Source: Gramella jeungdoensis
GTDB lineage: Bacteria > Bacteroidota > Bacteroidia > Flavobacteriales > Flavobacteriaceae
DNA: 64,000 bases
Direction: 5' to 3'
NCBI RefSeq assembly: GCF_023805255.1
Contig: NZ_JAMSCK010000002.1
Location: 186,001-250,000, forward strand
In this document: piece by piece, positions 1 to 8,341 of the stretch
How the letters are laid out: every line of letters starts with the position of its first letter
Position numbering within the stretch: the stretch's first letter is position 1
Notes under the pieces: model-generated
Databases searched by the model: none
Seen by the model: the letters and a program-made list of their open reading frames with translations, nothing else
Told to the model about the DNA's origin: nothing
Program-made: the position numbers and the translations under genes

Positions 1-204
1 TTCCTCGATGGAATATTTTATGGTTCTGATGTCGGTGATCAGGCCTATATCAAATCGGCAGTCAAACTTATTTACATTGGTACTTCCGGCTATTATCAGC
101 TCACTTTGTGGAAGTATTCTCATGGTTTCCTTTTCAAAATCTTTCTGTGCCATAAGGCTGGCGCAGAAAAGCAAACCACATATGCACATTAAAAGATTTT
201 TCAT
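1..204 (-). CDS. YceI-like protein, 3' part outside the window (partial)
   Basis: The first 68 codons of a minus-strand gene are present; the rest lies left of position 1. The ATG is at 204-202. Residues 1-19 form a signal peptide (MKNLLMCICG...SLMAQ, cleavage near Gln20). The mature part contains LIIAGSTNVNKFDC, which matches the start of a YceI domain (compare LVVDGTSNIHDW in the complete YceI gene at 1618-2208). YceI proteins are periplasmic lipocalin-like barrels that bind isoprenoids or other amphiphiles. It lies downstream of the porin gene on the same strand and is separated from it by a strong hairpin (236-286). The family assignment rests on a short stretch. Confidence 0.6.
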   Translation of the reverse strand, partial: MKNLLMCICGLLFCASLMAQKDFEKETMRILPQSELIIAGSTNVNKFDCRFDIGLITDIRTIKYSIEE

Positions 205-235
205 GGTAACGAATTTAAGTTTTTCCTGATAAGAT

Positions 236-286
236 TTCGGGCGGAGTCTAAATAAGTTGGGGGATCTTATTTCAACTCTGCCCGAA
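236..286. other. Long imperfect hairpin between porin and YceI-like gene
   Basis: Positions 236-247 (TTCGGGCGGAGT) pair with 275-286 (ACTCTGCCCGAA, one G-U), and 250-256 (AAATAAG) pair with 266-272 (CTTATTT), leaving a 9-nt loop. It sits in the 105-nt gap between the porin stop (310) and the start of the partial YceI-like gene (204). No U-tract follows on the minus strand, so a classical intrinsic terminator is not shown. It could process or stabilise the mRNA, or partly terminate transcription. Confidence 0.5.
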
Positions 287-309
287 AATCATCAATCAGA
301 TTTTAATAT

Positions 310-1593
310 TTAGAAACTAATCGCAGCTTCCAGAGTGAATCCTTTGAAGTTACCTTCGTAGTGGAGGTCACTGGCTGGGTAGTCGTTATAGTCTTGGTTA
401 ACATATTCAGCTTTCATCAGGATGTTTTTGGTCATGAACCATCCTGCTCCAAGCTGGAATCTGTTCACTGTAATTTCATTAGAATCTGTAAGATCTCCTT
501 TTACGGTATTATAACGAGTTCCTATATAAAGATCTTCATTTGCTCCGAATCTGTAGATAAGTTCTCCAGAAAGTTGGGTGTAATTTCTGTCTGAAGACTC
601 TCCTTTGTCTTTGCCACTTGAAGTTTCGTAGATTCCGAAGAACTCAAGTCCGCCATACTTCAGAAATGGGTTGATCATGAAAGATGTTACCTCATTTTTG
701 AAAGAAGGGATAATTCGTCCTGCTCTAAATTTATCACCAATTTCATCTCCGTCAGGATTGCGTCCAGTCATAACATTGTAGTAGCGTGATCCTGCACGGT
801 CACCTTGATAAAGGTAATTTCCTCTTCCATAGTTTTCTCCACTGTGGAATAGAGATCCTGTTAATCTGAATCTAAGTCCTTCAGTGGCCTGGTTGTCATA
901 TCCAAATTTGGCAAGTAGTGAAGGTTTGGTTTCACCATTTCCTTTTGTAGTCTGGTTAAGTTTACCATTAGTGAATCCAAGCATACCTAACCATGGACCG
1001 TCGAAATAGTATACTTCAGCACCAACTTCAGTGGTAAAGCTATCCATCAGGTAGTTTCCAACAAATGGGTTGTAAGTTGCCATCGCGTTGTCAGTTCTTC
1101 TGAAGTGAGCGTCACCATAGTTGTTTTCCATGTGACCTATCTTGATCCTTAAGTGATCCATAAGACCCTCTGCAAAACCTTCGCTCACGAAGTCAAGTTT
1201 GTCTATCTGGATGTATCCACCTTTTACATAAGATTCAGTGTGGTGCTGAGAAGAGAGATAGGTTCTCAAGTGCATTCTTACACCATCGTAAAGAGCCACA
1301 TCCAGATCAAGGTTGGCAGTCGCGAGGTTGAAATTTCCTTCAAGGTCATAAACAGAAATATCTGAATAAGAGCTCTCTTGAGAAAGATCCTGGAACTGGA
1401 TGGTAGAAGCTCCACCAACTCTTACGTGTAATCCGTCGAATGTTGTAGTTGTATCCTTAGGAGCTTCGAACATGTTAATTCCTCTTTGATCGGGATAACG
1501 GTAATTATCCAGATCTCTTTGCGTTTGGGCCATTGCTGGCATCGCTAACAGTGCAATAAGCACTAAACTTAAATATTGGATAGTAGTTTTCAT
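310..1593 (-). CDS. Outer-membrane porin-like beta-barrel protein
   Basis: This 427-residue protein has a signal peptide (residues 1-22, ending AMA-Q). The rest is alternating hydrophobic/polar beta-strands with many aromatic girdle residues, ending in Phe (EAAISF), as is usual for an outer-membrane barrel. Segments such as IKIGHMENNYGDAHFRRTDN and YLMDSFTTEVGAEVYYF resemble phosphate-selective (OprO/P-like) porins, but substrate cannot be read from the sequence. It begins 24 bases after the upstream YceI gene (1618-2208), so the two are probably one transcript. A partial YceI-like gene follows. Function: passive diffusion channel, inferred. Confidence 0.7.
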   Translation of the reverse strand: MKTTIQYLSLVLIALLAMPAMAQTQRDLDNYRYPDQRGINMFEAPKDTTTTFDGLHVRVGGASTIQFQDLSQESSYSDISVYDLEGNFNLATANLDLDVALYDGVRMHLRTYLSSQHHTESYVKGGYIQIDKLDFVSEGFAEGLMDHLRIKIGHMENNYGDAHFRRTDNAMATYNPFVGNYLMDSFTTEVGAEVYYFDGPWLGMLGFTNGKLNQTTKGNGETKPSLLAKFGYDNQATEGLRFRLTGSLFHSGENYGRGNYLYQGDRAGSRYYNVMTGRNPDGDEIGDKFRAGRIIPSFKNEVTSFMINPFLKYGGLEFFGIYETSSGKDKGESSDRNYTQLSGELIYRFGANEDLYIGTRYNTVKGDLTDSNEITVNRFQLGAGWFMTKNILMKAEYVNQDYNDYPASDLHYEGNFKGFTLEAAISF

Positions 1594-1617
1594 CTTGTTA
1601 AATGTTTAGATTGAAGT

Positions 1618-2208
1618 TTATTTATTAAAGTGTGTTTCAAATTTGATTGTTACGGTTTCGCCGGTAGTGATAGTACCGAACATTGCAGTTGGGGGTTCTA
1701 CGCCATAGTCTGTCATGTTTAAGTTATGTTCTCCTTTTAATATGATATTGCTGGGGTTTATTGATAAATTGAAATTTAATGCGATATCTTTTTTAACACC
1801 TGCTATCTCAAGGCTTCCGGTGGTTTTGACTTTATAGTTTCCGTTAGATCCTGCAGAGATATCTTTTACACTCTTTAGCTGATAAGTGATCTTTTTGTGT
1901 TTATCGGTGTTTAGCGCCTTATAAGTGTTTTTGTCCATTCCGCTTTTTCCGCTCTTAAGAGCTTCAGCTTCTACCGTAAAGCGAAGAGCATTAATTTCTT
2001 CCAGTTTTCCTTCATCCAGTTCAACTGAAATGGTTCCGCTGGTACTTTCAGCTTCCAGGGTCCAGTCATGGATATTGGAAGTTCCATCTACTACCAGGCT
2101 GGAAGATTTATTATTAAGATTATACGATTGGGCGTTAAGGTTAATGTTCATCCCGAAGCTTACAACAAGGGCTGCGATCAAAACTTTAAGTGTGCAGTAA
2201 CTTTTCAT
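1618..2208 (-). CDS. YceI family periplasmic protein
   Basis: This 196-residue protein has a signal peptide at residues 1-27 (ending LNAQ). The remainder is a single YceI domain: SLVVDGTSNIHDWTLEAES at its start, the helical MDKNTYKALNTDKHKKITYQL segment in the middle and a C-terminal NMTDYGVEPPTAMFGTITTGETVTIKFE. YceI domains form an elongated lipocalin-like barrel that binds polyprenoid lipids. It is the first gene of a minus-strand pair with the porin. A weak Bacteroidota-type -7 box (CAACTTTG, 2233-2240 on the complement) lies just upstream. The physiological ligand is unknown. Confidence 0.85.
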   Translation of the reverse strand: MKSYCTLKVLIAALVVSFGMNINLNAQSYNLNNKSSSLVVDGTSNIHDWTLEAESTSGTISVELDEGKLEEINALRFTVEAEALKSGKSGMDKNTYKALNTDKHKKITYQLKSVKDISAGSNGNYKVKTTGSLEIAGVKKDIALNFNLSINPSNIILKGEHNLNMTDYGVEPPTAMFGTITTGETVTIKFETHFNK

Positions 2209-2341
2209 GATAATTGCGTTTTAAAATCAATACAAAGTTGCGGCAGGAGTGTTTCGTAAAATATGACAAGGGTCAGGTTTTGGATTAGTTTTCCGAATAG
2301 CCCATAAAAACTGACATTTATCAGGTTTCTTGGTGGTGGGG

Positions 2342-2573
2342 AGTTCGGAGTTCGTAGTTCGGGGTTGTGAGTTGTTTGTTTTGTGTTGTGGGTTGTAAGT
2401 TGTGTGCTTAAGTCATTTCGACCGTAGGGAGAAATCTTTTAGTTGGTTTGTAGTTCGTGGTTCGTAGTTCGGGGTTGTCAGTTGTATATTGTGGGCGTAC
2501 GTCATTCCGAGCGAAGCGAAGGAAACTTTGTAGTTCGGAGTTGTGAGTTGTGTGTTGTGGGTTGTGTGTTTAA
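2342..2573 (+). repeat. Degenerate heptad tandem arrays (left flank of capsule locus)
   Basis: Three runs of 7-bp units with consensus NGTTSKN (for example AGTTCGG, AGTTCGT, GGTTGTG, AGTTGTG): about ten units at 2342-2411, seven at 2452-2500 and six at 2532-2573. The second and third run directly into a conserved GTCATTCCGAG...GCGAAGGAA block (2501-2525 and 2574-2600). The first runs into a more diverged version (2412-2440). Period 7 was counted by hand and is not a multiple of three, so the region is not coding. Confidence 0.85.
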
Positions 2574-2675
2574 GTCATTCCGAGTGAAGCGAAGGAATCT
2601 TTTGTTGGTTTGTGGTCTTTAGTTTGAAGTCGTGGGCAAATCTAATCTCTCTTTTCTGTTTTAGATCAGTCCAAA

Positions 2676-2742
2676 ATTCAACATTCGAAATTTATCTTTT
2701 AAAAAAGAGCTTAAAACTTACTGCTTATAGCTATAAGCTATT
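2676..2742 (+). repeat. 67-bp direct repeat, left copy
   Basis: The 67 bases from ATTCAACATT to AAGCTATT match 25541-25607 at 65 positions (differences at unit positions 12 and about 53). The copies are in the same orientation, 22.9 kb apart, one on each side of the capsule locus. Confidence 0.9.
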
Positions 2743-2774
2743 TCAAAATTCAACATTTATTACTCAATACTGAA

Positions 2775-2805
2775 TTGCCCATTGTCAATAAAAATATTAG
2801 TTTTG
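2775..2805 (+). promoter_or_regulatory. Predicted promoter of the capsule locus (upxY-like gene)
   Basis: TTG at 2775-2777, a 20-base gap and TAGTTTTG at 2798-2805 match the Bacteroidota sigma-ABfr consensus (TTG, then TAnnTTTG). The transcript would start near 2812 and carry a leader of about 75 bases. An 8-bp stem, AATTTCTC (2813-2820) with GAGAAATT (2844-2851), lies at its extreme 5' end. Confidence 0.65.
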
Positions 2806-2885
2806 CGACCGAAATTTCTCCACTCATTGAGATACCCTACTGCGAGAAATTGAAAGATTAACTATAATAAAATAGAGATCGCAGT

Positions 2886-3359
2886 ATGCCCTGGTATGTA
2901 GTACGCACCAAGCCACAACATGAGATAAAATCATCCCAGATCCTTGAAGATCTTGGGGTGGAGGTCTATTGTCCGGTAGTAACTGAAATCAGGCAGTGGA
3001 GTGACCGGAAAAAAAAGGTGACCGTCCCGCTTTTTAAATCTTATTTGTTTGTAAATCTGGAAACTAGTAGTCGAAACCGTGTCTTTGAGGCCCCGGGGGT
3101 TGTTAATTTTGTACACTGGCTTAAAAAACCGGCAGTAGCACGACCTGAGGAAATAGAAGCAATCAAATCATGGATGAACAATGATTCTTTGGATGATTTT
3201 GAAGTAGGCAGTCTCCAGCCTGGGGATGAGGTGGAGATTAAAACCGGAAAGTTCGCGAATAAAAAGGCGGTAATTAAGGAGGTTGGGAATAAAAAACTCA
3301 AACTTATTTTACCGGGGATAGGCTGGACCTTGAGTGCTCGTATTAAGGATGTTGTGTAA
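2886..3359 (+). CDS. UpxY/NusG-family transcription antiterminator
   Basis: This 157-residue protein starts MPWYVVRTKPQHE, the hallmark of the NusG N-terminal (NGN) domain, which spans residues 1-100. A KOW domain follows at residues 104-140 (QPGDEVEIKTGKFANKKAVIKEV). Specialised NusG paralogues of this size (UpxY in Bacteroides, RfaH in enterobacteria) bind RNA polymerase and let it read through long polysaccharide operons. Its position as first gene of a 22-kb capsule cluster fits that role. The ATG is unambiguous. What it recognises in the DNA or leader RNA is not known. Confidence 0.88.
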   Translation: MPWYVVRTKPQHEIKSSQILEDLGVEVYCPVVTEIRQWSDRKKKVTVPLFKSYLFVNLETSSRNRVFEAPGVVNFVHWLKKPAVARPEEIEAIKSWMNNDSLDDFEVGSLQPGDEVEIKTGKFANKKAVIKEVGNKKLKLILPGIGWTLSARIKDVV

Positions 3360-3493
3360 TTTATTATGATAACATTAACTGAATATTCTCAGTTTATTAT
3401 ATTAAAATCTGGATTTTCTACACCCAATTAATGAAATATATCCACTCTAGTTAATAATTCATAATTTAAAGTTAAAATTTTAACACTTGTTGG

Positions 3494-3524
3494 TTGACTA
3501 GGTGGTTTAATAATCATAATTTTG
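3494..3524 (+). promoter_or_regulatory. Predicted promoter upstream of manC
   Basis: TTG at 3494-3496, a 20-base gap and TAATTTTG at 3517-3524 match the Bacteroidota promoter consensus exactly. The spacing equals that of the promoter before the UpxY-like gene. Transcription would begin near 3531, about 145 bases ahead of the manC ATG. Confidence 0.65.
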
Positions 3525-3540
3525 CTGCCTGAAAAAGCAA

Positions 3541-3604
3541 CCTGATCCTTAACCCTACTTATGCATGATCTTGACCAACCCCGGTTAAGATCTTTTCCAT
3601 CAGG
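3541..3604 (+). promoter_or_regulatory. Structured leader with two competing hairpins
   Basis: GGTTAAGATC (3583-3592) can pair with GATCTTGACC just upstream (3567-3576, 6-nt loop, one G-U). It can also pair with GATCCTTAACC (3544-3554, one bulged C). An outer CCTGAT (3541-3546) also pairs with ATCAGG (3599-3604). The two inner pairings exclude each other, as in attenuators. The position between the antiterminator gene and the first sugar gene suggests control of elongation. This is inference from base pairing seen by eye. Confidence 0.45.
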
Positions 3605-3676
3605 TTTATCAAAATTTTTTACGGGAATTCCTCTCTGGGACTCACGGCGGCGAAGCCTTGTTTTCAATTTAAAATT

Positions 3677-4675
3677 ATGTCTGAAATTATACATGTTCTA
3701 CTTACCGGTGGAGTAGGTAGCAGGCTCTGGCCTTTATCAAGAAAATCAAGGCCTAAGCAGTATATAGATTTATTTGGCGGCTATTCCCTTTTTGAATTGT
3801 CGGTTAAAAGAAACTCTTCTATTTCTACAAAATTAAATGTGGTAGGGAATGTTGATAATAATGAATTGTCTCAAAAGTCCCTTTCGAAGTTAGGAAAGGT
3901 TGATTATATGAATATCGTGGAGGCTACTCCAAGGAATACAGCCCCGGCTATTGCATTTTCAGCATTTGCTGCACATCCGGAAGATATTTTACTGGTAACC
4001 CCTGCTGACCATATCATTAAAGAAGGTACGGAATATACAGAATCTGTGAAGAGAGCTATCGAACTGGCCGGTGAAGGTTATATCGCAACTTTCGGTATTA
4101 AACCGGAAAAGCCAGAAACCGGCTATGGTTATATAGAGCAAAAAGGAGAAGATGTTGTCGCATTCAGGGAGAAGCCTAACCTGGAAACAGCCAAGCAATT
4201 CCTGGCTGCAGGCAATTTCCTTTGGAACAGCGGAATGTTCTGTTTTAAAGCCGGGGTGTTCTTAGAAGAATTAAAGAAATATGAACCTGAGGTCTTTGCC
4301 AGATCCATGGAGGGCTGGTTCAACAATAAAGAAGGAAAATTGGATCTTGAAGATTCTTTAAAGATCCCTTCCATAAGTGTGGATTATGCGGTTATGGAGC
4401 GGAGCGATAAAATGAAGGTGGTGGCTTCTGAATTCGAATGGAGTGACATGGGTAGTTTTGAAGCGATCTATGAGTATCTATACTCTCAGGGACATCCTAT
4501 AGATGATAACGGGAATATGGTTATCGGCTCAGAGAATTATACAGCTTTTGTTGGGTTTAAGAATTCAATTCTTGTTTGTACTCCCGATGCCAATCTTGTT
4601 CTTTCAAGAGAGCAGTCGCAGGAGGTGAAGAAGGTTTATTCGAATCTTGAATCTTCTAATTCAGTACTCGTTTAA
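3677..4675 (+). CDS. manC: Mannose-1-phosphate guanylyltransferase
   Basis: It makes GDP-mannose from GTP and mannose-1-phosphate in the cytoplasm, the precursor for gmd and fcl just downstream. The nucleotide-binding signature LLTGGVGSRLWPLSRKSRPKQ sits at residues 8-28, followed by VTPADHII and NFLWNSGMFCF and then VDYAVMER in the sugar-binding half. At 332 residues it is the short, monofunctional form without the C-terminal phosphomannose isomerase domain of E. coli ManC. The mannose-6-phosphate isomerase and phosphomannomutase needed upstream are not in this window. Confidence 0.93.
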   Translation: MSEIIHVLLTGGVGSRLWPLSRKSRPKQYIDLFGGYSLFELSVKRNSSISTKLNVVGNVDNNELSQKSLSKLGKVDYMNIVEATPRNTAPAIAFSAFAAHPEDILLVTPADHIIKEGTEYTESVKRAIELAGEGYIATFGIKPEKPETGYGYIEQKGEDVVAFREKPNLETAKQFLAAGNFLWNSGMFCFKAGVFLEELKKYEPEVFARSMEGWFNNKEGKLDLEDSLKIPSISVDYAVMERSDKMKVVASEFEWSDMGSFEAIYEYLYSQGHPIDDNGNMVIGSENYTAFVGFKNSILVCTPDANLVLSREQSQEVKKVYSNLESSNSVLV

Positions 4676-4730
4676 AAAATATCAATAAAATAGCTTATCG
4701 CTTACAGCTTTAAGCTTAAAGCTAATAATA

Positions 4731-5843
4731 ATGAAAGTAGCATTAATTACCGGGGTGACCGGACAGGACGGTGCTTATCTAAGTGAGTTCCTTTTAAAGA
4801 AGGGGTATATAGTTCATGGATTAAAAAGACGGTCTTCTCAGTTTAATACGGACAGGATAGACCATCTTTACCAGGATCCGCATGAAGAGAACAGGAATTT
4901 CATTCTTCATTACGGGGACATGACAGATAGTACGAACCTTATCCGTCTTATTCAGGAAATTCAGCCGGATGAGATTTATAACCTGGCTGCAATGAGTCAT
5001 GTCCATGTTTCTTTTGAAACTCCTGAATATACCGGTAATGCTGATGGGCTTGGGACATTGCGAATTCTTGATGCAGTTCGTCTTTTAGGACTTGAAAAGA
5101 AAACAAGAATATATCAAGCATCTACTTCAGAACTTTATGGAAAAGTTCAGGAAGTTCCTCAATCTGAAACTACTCCTTTCTATCCTCGTTCACCTTATGC
5201 AGTGGCAAAAATGTATGCTTACTGGATCACGGTAAATTATCGCGAGGCTTACGGGATGTATGCCTGCAACGGGATACTTTTTAATCATGAGTCTCCGCTA
5301 AGAGGAGAAACTTTTGTTACCAGGAAGATTACTCGTGCAGCCGCAAGGATCGCTCTTGGACTGCAGGATAAGTTCTATTTAGGTAACCTGGATGCCCAAA
5401 GAGACTGGGGACACGCCAAGGATTATGTTCGCATGATGTGGATGATCCTCCAGGCCGAAGAGGCGGAGGACTGGGTAATTGCTACAGGCAAAACCACTCC
5501 GGTTCGAGAATTCGTTCGTATGGCCTTTGCTGAAGTTGGAATTGAATTGGAATTCAAAGGCACAGGGGTAAATGAGAAAGCTTATGTGTCTTTCTGCTCT
5601 AATCCAGATTTCCAGTTAGAAATTGGTAAAGAAGTTCTGGCTGTTGATCCTAAATACTTCCGTCCTACAGAAGTAGATCTTCTTATCGGTGATGCTAGCA
5701 AGGCGAAGAACAAGCTTGGTTGGGTACCCGAATATGATCTTCAAGACCTGGTAAAGGATATGATGCAGAGTGATGTTGAATTGATGCGAAAAGATCAGCA
5801 TTTAAAGGAAGGCGGTTACCAGGTCCTAAACTATTTTGAGTAA
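4731..5843 (+). CDS. gmd: GDP-mannose 4,6-dehydratase
   Basis: It converts GDP-D-mannose to GDP-4-keto-6-deoxymannose. The 370-residue protein is an extended short-chain dehydrogenase with an NADP-binding Rossmann motif at the N-terminus ([10 protein letters not shown], residues 8-17), STSELYGK, the catalytic Tyr156-x3-Lys160 ([12 protein letters not shown]) and the family motif [17 protein letters not shown]. Length is normal for Gmd. It lies 55 bases after manC and is followed by fcl. The spacer upstream is made of GCTTA/AGCTT-rich sequence like that before ugd. Confidence 0.96.
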   Translation: MKVALITGVTGQDGAYLSEFLLKKGYIVHGLKRRSSQFNTDRIDHLYQDPHEENRNFILHYGDMTDSTNLIRLIQEIQPDEIYNLAAMSHVHVSFETPEYTGNADGLGTLRILDAVRLLGLEKKTRIYQASTSELYGKVQEVPQSETTPFYPRSPYAVAKMYAYWITVNYREAYGMYACNGILFNHESPLRGETFVTRKITRAAARIALGLQDKFYLGNLDAQRDWGHAKDYVRMMWMILQAEEAEDWVIATGKTTPVREFVRMAFAEVGIELEFKGTGVNEKAYVSFCSNPDFQLEIGKEVLAVDPKYFRPTEVDLLIGDASKAKNKLGWVPEYDLQDLVKDMMQSDVELMRKDQHLKEGGYQVLNYFE

Positions 5844-5899
5844 CCGACAACCGACAACCGACAACCGACAACCGACAACCGACAACCGAGAACTGACAA
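5844..5899 (+). repeat. Heptamer tandem repeat CCGACAA between gmd and fcl
   Basis: Immediately after the gmd stop codon come six exact copies of CCGACAA (5844-5885), then CCGAGAA and CTGACAA. The reverse complement, TTGTCGG, is a member of the same NGTTSKN heptad family found at 2342-2573 and 25348-25431. The array fills most of the 64-base gap before the fcl ATG. Confidence 0.92.
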
Positions 5900-5907
5900 C
5901 TGATTTC

Positions 5908-6873
5908 ATGAATAAACAAACAAAAATATATATAGCCGGCCACCGCGGTATGGTAGGCTCGGCCATCTGGCGAAAACTGGAAGCTGAAGGCTATGCCAAC
6001 CTTATTGGTAAAACCTCTAAGGAATTAGACTTGCGTGATCAAAAAGCTGTAACCGAATTTTTTGAATCAGAAAAACCAGAAGTGGTTATCGATGCAGCAG
6101 CACGAGTAGGAGGTATCTTAGCTAATAATGATTATCCGTACCAGTTCCTGATGGAGAACCTGCAGATCCAGAACAACCTAATAGACCTTTCTCATATAAA
6201 TGATGTGGAGAAATTCATCTTTTTAGGTAGCTCTTGTATCTATCCAAAACATGCTCCTCAACCGTTAAAGGAAGAATATTTATTGACGGATAGCCTGGAG
6301 CCGACTAATGAATGGTATGCAATTGCCAAGATCGCCGGGGTAAAGGCCTGTGAAGCGATCAGAAAGCAATTTGGTAAAGATTATATAAGCTTAATGCCTA
6401 CCAATCTTTATGGTACACATGATAATTTTGACCTAAAAACTTCTCATGTTCTTCCAGCAATGATCAGAAAATTCCATGAAGCTAAAATTAAAATGGAAAA
6501 AACCGGCCACAAGGAGCCTGTTGAACTCTGGGGGAGTGGATCTCCTATGAGAGAATTCCTTTTTGTAGATGATCTGGCAGATGCGGCTTATTTTGCTTTG
6601 CAAAATAAACTACCTGAAAACCTTTATAATATAGGAACTGGCAAAGACCTTACCATTAAAGAGCTGGCAGAACTGATTCAAAAAATTGTAGGTCATGAAG
6701 GAGAAATTATCTGGGATAGTTCTAAACCGGATGGTACTCCGAGAAAGTTGATGGATGTGGATAAGATGAAGAATGCCGGTTGGGAAGCTAATACATATCT
6801 CAAAGAAGGAATTAAAAAAACTTATCAATGGTTTTCAGAGAATCAGGATAAGTTCAAAGAAGTTAAACTCTAA
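5908..6873 (+). CDS. fcl: GDP-L-fucose synthase
   Basis: It performs the epimerase and reductase steps from GDP-4-keto-6-deoxymannose to GDP-L-fucose. The Rossmann motif IAGHRGMVGSAIW opens the protein, GSSCIYPKHAPQP forms the active-site Ser/Cys region, and Tyr137-x3-Lys141 (YAIAKIAG) is the catalytic pair. The ATG at 5908 gives 321 residues, the standard length. The frame stays open 72 bases upstream to 5836, but that stretch only translates the heptamer repeat. With manC and gmd it completes the GDP-fucose pathway. Confidence 0.95.
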   Translation: MNKQTKIYIAGHRGMVGSAIWRKLEAEGYANLIGKTSKELDLRDQKAVTEFFESEKPEVVIDAAARVGGILANNDYPYQFLMENLQIQNNLIDLSHINDVEKFIFLGSSCIYPKHAPQPLKEEYLLTDSLEPTNEWYAIAKIAGVKACEAIRKQFGKDYISLMPTNLYGTHDNFDLKTSHVLPAMIRKFHEAKIKMEKTGHKEPVELWGSGSPMREFLFVDDLADAAYFALQNKLPENLYNIGTGKDLTIKELAELIQKIVGHEGEIIWDSSKPDGTPRKLMDVDKMKNAGWEANTYLKEGIKKTYQWFSENQDKFKEVKL

Positions 6874-6917
6874 CTAAATCTGCTTAGAGCTTAATGCTTT
6901 AAGCGTAATGCTATTTA

Positions 6918-8327
6918 ATGAAGATTAAAAATATTTGTTGTATTGGTGCCGGTTATGTGGGAGGACCCACCATGGCAGTGATCGCTCAAAAGTGTCCGGA
7001 AATAAATGTAACAGTTGTCGATATAAACGAAAAAAGAATTGCAGCCTGGAATGATAAGGATGTGGAAAATATCCCGATTTATGAACCAGGATTGTCGAAA
7101 GTTGTTGATGAGGCCAGAGGTCGAAACCTTTTCTTTTCTGCTGATGTTGATAAAGCTATCGATCAGGCTGAGATGATTTTTATATCTGTAAATACACCTA
7201 CCAAGGCTTATGGAATGGGTAAGGGTATGGCGGCAGATTTGAAGTTTATCGAGTTGTGTGCCCGTCAAATAGCAAGAGTATCCACTTCAGATAAAATAGT
7301 TATTGAAAAATCCACTCTGCCAGTTCGTACGGCAGAAGCATTAAAGAATATCCTCGAAAATACAGGAAATGGGGTGAACTATCAGATTTTATCCAATCCT
7401 GAATTTCTTGCAGAGGGGACAGCTGTTGAAGATCTAATGGATCCAGATCGGGTTTTGATCGGTGGAGATATTGATACAGAAAAAGGAAAAGAAGCAGTAG
7501 AAGCTCTTGTCAATGTTTACGCACATTGGGTTCCAAAGGAACGAATCCTTACCACTAATGTCTGGTCTTCAGAACTTTCCAAATTAACAGCAAATGCGTT
7601 TCTAGCACAACGGGTATCCAGTATCAATGCCATGAGTGAACTATGTGAGAAGACTGGCGCAGACGTCAATGAAGTTGCCAAAGCGGTTGGAATGGACTCC
7701 CGCATAGGATCAAAATTTCTGAAATCTTCAGTCGGTTTTGGAGGTAGTTGTTTCCAAAAGGATATCCTAAACCTTGTTTATATAGCTAAATCTTTTGGAC
7801 TGAATGAAGTTGCCGACTACTGGGAACAGGTGATCATAATGAATGATCACCAGAAACGCAGGTTTGCAGCAAATATAGTACGAACCCTTTTCAATACGGT
7901 AGCAGGTAAGAAAATAGGATTTCTTGGATGGGCATTTAAAAAAGATACTAATGATACGAGGGAGTCAGCTGCAATTTATGTTGCCGATTATCTGTTGAAT
8001 GAACAGGCTGAGATCGTGGTCTATGATCCAAAAGTTAAAGAAGAACAGATCAATGCAGATTTGGATTATCTAAATACGCGATCAGAAAAAGAAAACAGAC
8101 AAAGGATAAAGGCTGTTAATGACCCTTACCAGGTTTCAAAAGAAGCTCATGCAGTAGCAATTCTTACCGAATGGGATGAATTCAAGGAGTTGGACAGGAA
8201 AAGGATCTATGATGAAATGTTGAAACCGGCATTTCTGTTTGATGGCAGGAATATACTTCACCAATCTTCTCAAAAAGCAATTGGATTTAAAACATATATA
8301 ATTGGCGAAAACTGTGATTTATTGTAG
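6918..8327 (+). CDS. ugd: UDP-glucose 6-dehydrogenase
   Basis: It oxidises UDP-glucose to UDP-glucuronate with NAD, supplying an acidic sugar to the polymer. The N-terminal Rossmann motif is [16 protein letters not shown]. The catalytic Cys278 lies in [17 protein letters not shown], and the C-terminal domain has the [18 protein letters not shown] motif. The length (469) and several segments (for example [18 protein letters not shown]) are of the long type that also occurs in eukaryotes, rather than the short bacterial type. It follows fcl after a 44-base GCTTA-rich spacer and probably shares the transcript. Confidence 0.95.
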   Translation: MKIKNICCIGAGYVGGPTMAVIAQKCPEINVTVVDINEKRIAAWNDKDVENIPIYEPGLSKVVDEARGRNLFFSADVDKAIDQAEMIFISVNTPTKAYGMGKGMAADLKFIELCARQIARVSTSDKIVIEKSTLPVRTAEALKNILENTGNGVNYQILSNPEFLAEGTAVEDLMDPDRVLIGGDIDTEKGKEAVEALVNVYAHWVPKERILTTNVWSSELSKLTANAFLAQRVSSINAMSELCEKTGADVNEVAKAVGMDSRIGSKFLKSSVGFGGSCFQKDILNLVYIAKSFGLNEVADYWEQVIIMNDHQKRRFAANIVRTLFNTVAGKKIGFLGWAFKKDTNDTRESAAIYVADYLLNEQAEIVVYDPKVKEEQINADLDYLNTRSEKENRQRIKAVNDPYQVSKEAHAVAILTEWDEFKELDRKRIYDEMLKPAFLFDGRNILHQSSQKAIGFKTYIIGENCDLL

Positions 8328-8341
8328 ACGTTTTTTAATCC

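Larger units (their letters stand above)
2209..2885. other. Repeat-rich intergenic region, no gene
   Basis: No coding frame of credible quality is present. The stretch contains three heptad arrays, each joined to a GTCATT...GGAATCT-type element (2342-2600), a copy of the 67-bp direct repeat (2676-2742), reverse-orientation heptads (near 2763-2772) and then the promoter and leader of the capsule locus (2775-2885). Confidence 0.85.
3360..3676 (+). promoter_or_regulatory. Non-coding leader of the capsule gene block
   Basis: This 317-base gap holds no gene. It contains a promoter (3494-3524) and a structured leader of about 145 bases before manC, described separately. Confidence 0.6.

Noticed and set aside
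2342-2573. Repeat array as a possible CRISPR
   Set aside because: Units are 7 bp, degenerate and contiguous, with no spacers and no cas genes in the window.
5836-5907. In-frame N-terminal extension of fcl by 24 residues
   Set aside because: It only translates the heptamer repeat and overlaps gmd; the ATG at 5908 gives the standard 321-residue enzyme.
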